Positions 57,986 through 64,000 of a DNA stretch of 64,000 nucleotides are shown in pieces. Both the position numbers and the translations under genes were made by a program. The stretch lies in contig NC_134021.1 in assembly GCF_040712315.1 (NCBI RefSeq), forward strand, positions 22,966,501 through 23,030,500, read 5' to 3'. Position 1 is the stretch's first letter. Each line of letters opens with the position of its first letter. This DNA comes from Castanea sativa. Lineage: Eukaryota; Streptophyta; Magnoliopsida; Fagales; Fagaceae. The notes beneath the pieces are model-generated. The model had not been told where the DNA came from. It ran no database searches and saw only the letters and a program-made list of their open reading frames with translations.

Positions 57986-58520
57986 CTATAGAGTCACACC
58001 TGGGTCTCCCCATTTGACTGGGCAATGAGGACCGTTAGACCAGTTTCTCGAAGCGATTAGATAGTCGTCTTTCATGCCTTTGTTGGATTTGGGAAGACAG
58101 GATATGAGCCTAACAATGCTAGATCTGGATTTAAGGTAATACCATACGCCTTTAAGCTTATGGCACTCGTACATATAAACAATGTCGTGCCATGTTAGGT
58201 TCAGACCCATTTGCTCGTTTAGAGCGTCAACACAACCTAGGATTCTAAACACGTTGGGTGTACATTGATTTGGGCATAACCTATGGTTGCGTAGGTACTC
58301 GCTGGTTACGTTTTTCATAGGAAGGGTCATCCCACCCTTTAAGAGTACGATAATGGGGATAATAACTTCCCCCTCCTCTCTAGCGTTACCTATGGCTTCT
58401 GAAGGGCAGTATCTTAAGCCTACGTCTTGGGGAATATGGTACTTGGCCCGAAAACCCTCCATACCGGCATCGGTATCTACTAAACACTTGAATCTACCAA
58501 TTTGGTGGGGGTAAGAATGG
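57986..58520 (-). pseudogene. Antisense gene of Gypsy-B, N-terminal 'gypsy-type transposon protein' domain
   Basis: Minus strand: CLVDTDAGMEGFRAKYHIPQDVG, then GEVIIPIIVLLKGGMTLPM, RNHRLCPNQCTPNVFRILGC, LTWHDIVYMYECHKLKG and LIASRNWSNG. This is the pattern of plant proteins annotated as putative gypsy-type transposon protein (Transposase_28-like). A donor-like CCCAG|GTGTGA follows, consistent with an intron to the next exon. Biochemical role is unknown. It runs opposite to gag-pol, as does the PMD gene in Gypsy-A. Confidence 0.65.
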
Positions 58521-58982
58521 ATGTTTAGAGAGGGAAAGGACGTAATTAGTGGCCGAGGACAATGGCCGAGGAGAAATGAATAAAGAAGATTGAGAACTTA
58601 CGGGAAATAGCTAGACGATTCTTCACGAGCTTCTTGAGAGGAAAGAGAATGAGCAATTCTTAGGTTTGATTGATTTCTGAAAGGATAGATTGAAGTTCGA
58701 TTTTCCTAAGCGTTTTGGCGTGTGGGAGGCGGCCTCAAATCGGAGTTATTCTGCCCAAATTTTTAGAAGGGGTCCAGACCGTTAGATGCGCATCTCACCG
58801 TTGAACGTGGGGAACAAGACGTAACTTGCAACCATTAATGCAAATGTTACGGATTTCAAAGCGTCAAGGGCGGTTTAAAAGAAGCGAAGTGACCCTTACA
58901 CATGTGGCGATACGCAAAGCGTGTGAAGGCTGTGCTGTTGGTTCAAAACTCCATTTCTCTCCTCGGATGGGGAGAAAAATGA

Positions 58983-58998
58983 AGTTTTGAGGGGCTAT
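58983..58998 (+). other. Gypsy-B polypurine tract region
   Basis: Purine-rich AGTTTTGAGGGGCTAT ends at the 3' LTR start. This is the expected site of plus-strand priming. Confidence 0.6.
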
Positions 58999-59765
58999 TG
59001 TGGGGGTAAAATGAATAAAATATGTATTTGGGTCTTGGACTTGATTTGGTGGAGTAAACCTGTCCAAGCAGAGCCTTTGAGGCCCGCAAGCCAATTCATG
59101 TTACGAGGGTTGGAGGAGCTGGCCGAGGAGGAGTATCTTCTCGGATGGGTCAAGTAAAGGTCATAGGACATGCCAAGGTGTCTAAAGAGAGAATTTCGGA
59201 AGATCTGTTGGGTAAAGGCGTGATCCACACAGTTATTGGAAGGAGGAATGTACGAGAAATATCAGAGGGGAAAAGGCTGCTACCACCGCATTAAAGACCT
59301 TGCACCTACCTCCCTGGTCGCATTAATGGAGAAATGACCTCTGAATAGTAATGTTCAGCCTTCCAGCTAGTGTTTGAAGATTTCAAGAATGTGCTGGATG
59401 GGACAAGTATCTAATGGGAAGATCTTTGTTACACGTGGAAGAAGAAAGGAAGAATAAGATGGATATAAGAGAACAAGAGAAGAAAAAAGAGAGGGGGAGG
59501 GGATTGAATATTTGGACGGTAATTGTAATATTGTTTTTAAAGAAGGAAAGGCAATACAAGTGATCCTCGGCTTATGTCCGAGGATAGTTTCTTTGCTATT
59601 CTCATCTATTGAATGCGCGGATAACGGCAATCTAGCCTATTTTTTCTCTTTACCCAACATCCATAACCTAGGTTTCAAGCCCACACTCTACAAATTTTAT
59701 TGTATAAGGTTCTTTGGGCCTGAATCCATCTAGTGACTGGACCGGGTACAAATTGTGCACTTACA
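58999..59765 (+). repeat. Gypsy-B 3' LTR
   Basis: 767 bp, TGTGGGGG...CACTTACA, aligned without gaps to the 5' LTR apart from single substitutions. Confidence 0.95.
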
Positions 59766-59770
59766 AAAGG

Positions 59771-61027
59771 GTAAAAACAAACCTACATCAAAACCAACAT
59801 CTAAATCTGAATCATATTATTAAACAGATTGAAAGAGTTTTTTATTTTATTTTATTTTAAATTATGTATATATAATAATTGAACTCTTCGAATACTAAAA
59901 GATCATGATATATTAGAACTTTGGGAGACTAACCGCTTGGTGGAGAAATTATTGGCACCAGCATAGATGGCTCTCAATGGTGACGGCATGATTGGTGAGG
60001 AAGAAAAAGAAGTCGCATTATGTATATAATTTTGATCTCAAGTCTTAACAACAAGCTATTATCCTAGGGTAAACTTGGCGCTAGGTTCAACCCACCAGTA
60101 GTTTGTTTCATTTAGATAATTTCATTGTGTTTTAACTACTGACTTTTTGGTTAATTTTTTGTAACATTTAAAATTTTCTTTGAGATTTTAACAATTATAA
60201 CAATGGATTATTCTTTTGAGGGTAGAATATCTTTCTTTTATATTTTTCTATGTGTAGTTCCATATTTTTTTTTGTTTATATTTTGTTTCATTAATTTGTA
60301 GGCACCAAATTTTCTAATTCTTTAGTTTCATCTGAATTTCTGGATTTATTTTTTGCATTATATGAAATCGTCTGGCATATTTCAACGGCATCTTTCTCTT
60401 ATATTTCTCTTTTAAAATGATTTTTTTGGCATTTTAGAAGTTTTAACATCTGACTTTTTGCATTAGTTTTAGCAATATCTGAACGTGTTTGGTAGTTTTC
60501 AACAACCATACTATGAATAATTTTTTTGAAGATAACTACTATTTCTCTTATATTTCTCTATTGTGTAGCCATATATGTTTTGTTTTATTTTAACAATTCC
60601 TAGGCAATGAATTTTCTGATTTGTGAATATTTTAATCTTTGATTCTTTCATCAAATTATGACATAAATTTAAGTTAGATAGGAGCAATTTATGCAATTGT
60701 ATAATTTCATAATCAATTTAAGTTTCCGTGCATTGTAGGAGTTAGCCGTTAGTTTGTCATAAATTTAAGGGCCTACTACTCGTCATTCTCAAAAAAAAAA
60801 AAAAAAAAAAAACACAAAAACCACTCATAGTCCTACTCTACGCAATACTCACACACCGAGACAGTCCATTTCCCTCGCAAATGTCGATCAAATTTGAAGT
60901 CTCTCATTCATTCTCTGCAAACAACAAAGAGCTCTCGCCACGATCAACACTGTACTCTATTTCTCTCTCTTGTTTTTCATCTTCTGTTTTTGCTATTTAT
61001 AATCATTCTTTGTTTTTCTCTATGCAG
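59771..61027. other. AT-rich intergenic region, no gene recognised
   Basis: T-rich DNA with an A-run at 60790-60811. The last 150 bp look like a promoter/leader of the CDC20-like copy (CTCTCATTCATTC...), followed by an intron-like stretch ending TATGCAG at 61026. Confidence 0.5.
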
Positions 61028-62165
61028 GATCCATTGGTTCCCTCCGCTGCTTCCAAGGAAAACTTTCCGTGGCTTTCAACATGAACCGGTCTCGGACTCG
61101 AATCTTGGCCTTCCCAATCCCACGGGAATGGCTTTTATCATCATCATAATCTATTCCACACACTAAACCTGACAAACCCCGGAAACACATTCCTCAGGTA
61201 TATTTGCATAACATTTCTCAAATTTATTGAATTGATGATTGATTGATCCATGTGTTTGAATGAAAGAATTTAGGATTTATTTTTTAAGACATGGGTTTTA
61301 GGATAGGATTTTGAATCGATGATTGATTGAAATTGAGGATTTATTTTAAGACATGGGTTTTAGGATTTTGAATTGTTGATTGGAACATGGGTGTGCTTCG
61401 AAATTAGTAAAAGGCTTAATCTGTATTGTATTTTGGTGCCTTTGTCTCTGTGCTTCTGATGCATGTTTGTGTACTACTCCTAATTGTTCCAACTTGATTC
61501 TGACAGAGTTCTGAGAGGATATTGGATGCTCCCAATATTTTCACGATTTCAGTTTGAATTTACTTGACTGGGGTAGCAGCAAATGCAATATTCTTGCCAT
61601 TGCTCTACACAGCGCAGTATACCTCTGGGATTCTTCAAATTGCTCCACTTCAGAACTTTTCACAATTGATGACAAGGATGGCCCCGTCGCCTCATAGTGT
61701 CCAGCTATGGGGATTCTGCTACTAACAGACAGGGTCTTAAATATATCTAACTCAAAATATTTTCTGCTTGTTAATGGTTTTCCTGTGAAATGCTTGATGA
61801 TATATTGTGATTTTGTCAATGCAGCTAAGAACATTGATAGGCGGTCACAGCCAAGAAGTCGGTTCACTGGATTGGAAAAATCATGTCCTTACATCTGGCG
61901 GAATGGATGGTAAAATTATCAACAATGATGTGAGGCTGAGATCCCACATTGTTGAAACCTATGGAGGGACACATTCAGGAGGTGTGGACTAAAATGGTCT
62001 TCCTCAGACCAACAATTGGCTAGTGGAGGGAATGATAATCTTCTCTTTATAGGGGACAGGTCCATGGCCTCTTCCAATGCACCAAAACAGTGGCTTTACA
62101 GCCTTAAGGACACAGCTGCAGTCAAGGCCCTGGATCTAGAGTCCTATTTATGGCACGGGTGCTAG
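61028..62165 (+). pseudogene. CDC20: CDC20-like gene copy (WD40 APC/C activator), decayed
   Basis: Pieces in order: DPLVPSAASKENFP, then after a deletion NMNRSRTRILAF, KPRKHIPQ, an intron (GTATAT...GACAG at about 61198-61506), [52 protein letters not shown], a second intron to TGCAG at 61828, then [29 protein letters not shown] and [18 protein letters not shown], and a broken [25 protein letters not shown]. The order matches plant CDC20, which activates the anaphase-promoting complex. Frameshifts, stops and a missing stretch between ENFP and NMNRSR make it non-functional. Retained introns argue for DNA duplication, not retrocopying. The WD40 propeller is cut off at the C-terminus. Confidence 0.88.
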
Positions 62166-62449
62166 TAATTTGTAGAACATCATGTTATAACACGCTCTGG
62201 TGGAACAAGTTTAAATAATGAATTTCATTTGTAATTCCAACGAGTGCCTTGTAGTTTGTAGACAGTTCATCTGTAATTCAAATGAGTGCTTTATAGACAT
62301 CTGTAATTCATTTTTAATCTTTGTGGGCTGAGGACTTGTTGCGAAGGCCATACTTCGGCCTAATTATTTTTTAGGCTTTATGCATTCCAAAACTTTAGCT
62401 AAATTTTGCAGACATTTTTATAGCAGCCAAATCTGTGAAGTTGCCAAAT

Positions 62450-62770
62450 ATCCTCACACATGGCTGACTTTCCAAGTAAAGTGGTTCATCATTCACCTGA
62501 TTCTCCAATCAATGAACACTTGTTTGTGCCATAAACAAGCAACCTGGAGAGAGTAGGAGATAACCTTAGTAGAAATTACAAACAAATACAGAGATCCCCT
62601 CACATATGGCTGGCTTTCCAAGCAAAGTTGGTCCCCATTCAAAACTTATCCACAATCTGACTCATTAACCCTATTGCTCCAATCAACCAACACTTCTTTG
62701 TGCCAGAAGCAAGCAGCCTAGAGGTAGTTGGAGATAACCTTAATAAAAATCACAAACCACTACACAGACT
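62450..62770. repeat. Imperfect tandem duplication, about 150-bp period
   Basis: Both copies contain CTCACA(C/T)ATGGCTG(A/G)CTTTCCAAG, CAATCAA(T/C), ACACTT(G/C)TTTGTGCCA and GGAGATAACCTTA; the second starts at about 62597. The second copy has an extra 20-30 bp. Origin unknown. Confidence 0.8.
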
Positions 62771-63718
62771 TCATTTCTTTTACTAGGTAAAAAAGAAAGT
62801 TTTTCTTTCATTTAAAAAAAAAAAAAAAAGAGTTTGAAACTTCATTAGTTGTGTAGTTCCACCTTTATCGAATCTTGCTTTATAGACAACTCATTTCCGT
62901 ACTTAATATGGTTACAGGTTTGCCCGGACTCTTATTCAAAGAAAAAGTTTATAAATATTTGTTTATTAAACGAACTCAAATTCAAATTAAGGACATAGCA
63001 ATAGCCAATGAGTTTAGTCTATAGTAGGAACAGTTGCCATTTGCAATGTTAGTTGATGATGTAGACAAATCTATCTTCTTTCTATTGTATCCAAAACTTG
63101 CTTTTAATAAAAAAAGCAAACTCTTTGCTTTTAAAAAGAAAAGTGGTTGACACAGTTATGATTATGCATTTGTTTCGGACACTGGTCCCATTTTACTTTA
63201 TGACTTTATTGAAATTATATTCTTGAATGATTGGAATAAAGCTTTTCTTTAGATGATTGGGATAAAGCTTTTCGAAGGACTAGGTTGACTTCTTCTTGTT
63301 AGTAAAAGTAATTTGGCCTGTAATTGGTCTCATTTGTTACTAGAACAATTTAACCATTTACGTTTAATGCATTTCTCCTATTTATCAAAGAAAGTAGTTT
63401 AAGTTTAACTTTAGCCTGCAATTGGAGCTTGGAGCACCAATATTTAGACCAAGCAAAAGCGGCAGCAGAGGTTCCATTTCAACTTAATGATGATTTTGTT
63501 GTTCCTTTTCTTCACAAGAGCATGGAAAGAAACTACATAAAAGCAACCTACAATACTCCTCTACAGTTTAGTATCCTCCAGTGCTCGGCCATAAATCAAC
63601 CAATATCAGTTTTTCATGTTAGAAAAAGTGGTAAACAACTCACATGCGTTCACTACAAAAGGCAATGAAACTTATAAATTGTTTGATTTTTCCTATTGAA
63701 CCAAGCAACTGTTTTTTT

Positions 63719-63765
<47 letters not shown>

Positions 63766-64000
63766 AGTGGCAGCACCCAAGCCGCCAAATGTTTTTTAGG
63801 TGGTCATTAAGAAGATTAAAAATTAAGTAAAATTTAATAAAAATAAAACTTGAAAATATCGACATCACAAAAAAATAAAACATGCAAATATATAGAGTTT
63901 TAAAATTTTGTTAAATGAGAATTTCATATTCTAAAATCGTTATATGATAGTTTCATTATTAGTGTTATCATCTACATCTTTTTCAATGCATACAACCAAG
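62771..64000. other. Right end of window, no gene recognised
   Basis: AT-rich. An open frame of 79 codons at 63429-63668 (AKAAAEVPFQLNDDFVVPF) has no recognisable family; it could be an exon of a gene beyond the window or chance. Confidence 0.4.
63723..63764. repeat. GA microsatellite
   Basis: About 21 GA units preceded by a T-run. Confidence 0.95.

Larger units (their letters stand above)
48457..59765 (+). mobile_element. Gypsy-B: complete-structure Tat-lineage retrotransposon, 11.3 kb
   Basis: Two LTRs of 767 bp each (48457-49223 and 58999-59765) are flanked by perfect AAAGG target repeats (48452-48456 and 59766-59770). PBS-like TTGGCGCCGTCTGCGGG follows the left LTR and a purine tract (GTTTTGAGGGGC) precedes the right. 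Order is gag, protease, RT, RNase H, second RNase H, integrase, a 151-bp tandem repeat array, then a gene on the opposite strand. By eye about 38 of 767 LTR positions differ (about 95% identity), nearly all transitions. Many stops make it non-autonomous. Confidence 0.95.

Noticed and set aside
63429..63668. 79-codon open frame near the right end as a gene
   Set aside because: No family recognised, and AT-rich surroundings without clear gene signals; left as unassigned.

Overview
The window is nuclear DNA from a flowering plant. Evidence is the DYW-class PPR gene, a GTD-binding (DUF593) gene with plant-type introns, a plant U2 snRNA with the plant USE/TATA arrangement, plant Tat-lineage Ty3/gypsy elements, a plant mobile domain gene and many MITEs. 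The repeat style resembles a woody eudicot such as Fagaceae, but that is an impression from memory, not something the sequence proves.

Three host protein genes are intact, all on the minus strand: a DYW-type PPR gene (97-1968), an F-box/JmjC gene of the JMJ22 type (two exons, 7388-7625 and 9994-11339) and a myosin-binding GTD-binding protein gene (three exons, 41237-41342, 41969-42015, 42388-43782). From memory, their closest Arabidopsis relatives are the consecutive loci At5g06540, At5g06550 and At5g06560, so this looks like conserved microsynteny stretched by transposons. A complete U2 snRNA gene (37978-38175, plus strand) with a Pol II type promoter lies between the second and third genes. 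A decayed CDC20 gene copy (61028-62165) lies at the right.

The interval 12.3-37.4 kb is almost entirely nested mobile DNA. A Tat-lineage gypsy element (Gypsy-A, minus strand, from 13499) carries decayed gag-pol on one strand. On the other strand, between pol and its 3' LTR, it carries a plant mobile domain (PMD) gene and a Ser-rich/acidic ORF. Into it have jumped a 1037-bp solo LTR (16212-17248), a 1261-bp hAT-type element that carries a piece of a reticulon gene (19211-20471) and a 1397-bp solo LTR (24920-26316). At its 5' LTR end lies a second copy of the 1-kb LTR family, split by a 4.2-kb TG...CA element (28857-33053), which is itself split by a 1051-bp PIF/Harbinger-type element (29392-30442). 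Next come a second 1.4-kb-family LTR in opposite orientation (about 33.8-35.1 kb), the 3' end of a LINE (35131-36008) and a MULE with long TIRs and a perfect 9-bp target duplication (36018-37357).

The right third holds a structurally complete 11.3-kb Tat-lineage element (Gypsy-B, 48457-59765) with two 767-bp LTRs (about 95% identical by eye), a 5-bp target duplication, PBS, PPT, decayed gag-pol, a 151-bp tandem repeat block and a different antisense gene. Several MITEs, three tRNA-derived SINEs in the JmjC intron and microsatellites fill the rest. The host genes do not form a pathway: one is an organelle RNA factor, one a chromatin demethylase, one a myosin receptor and one a spliceosomal RNA.
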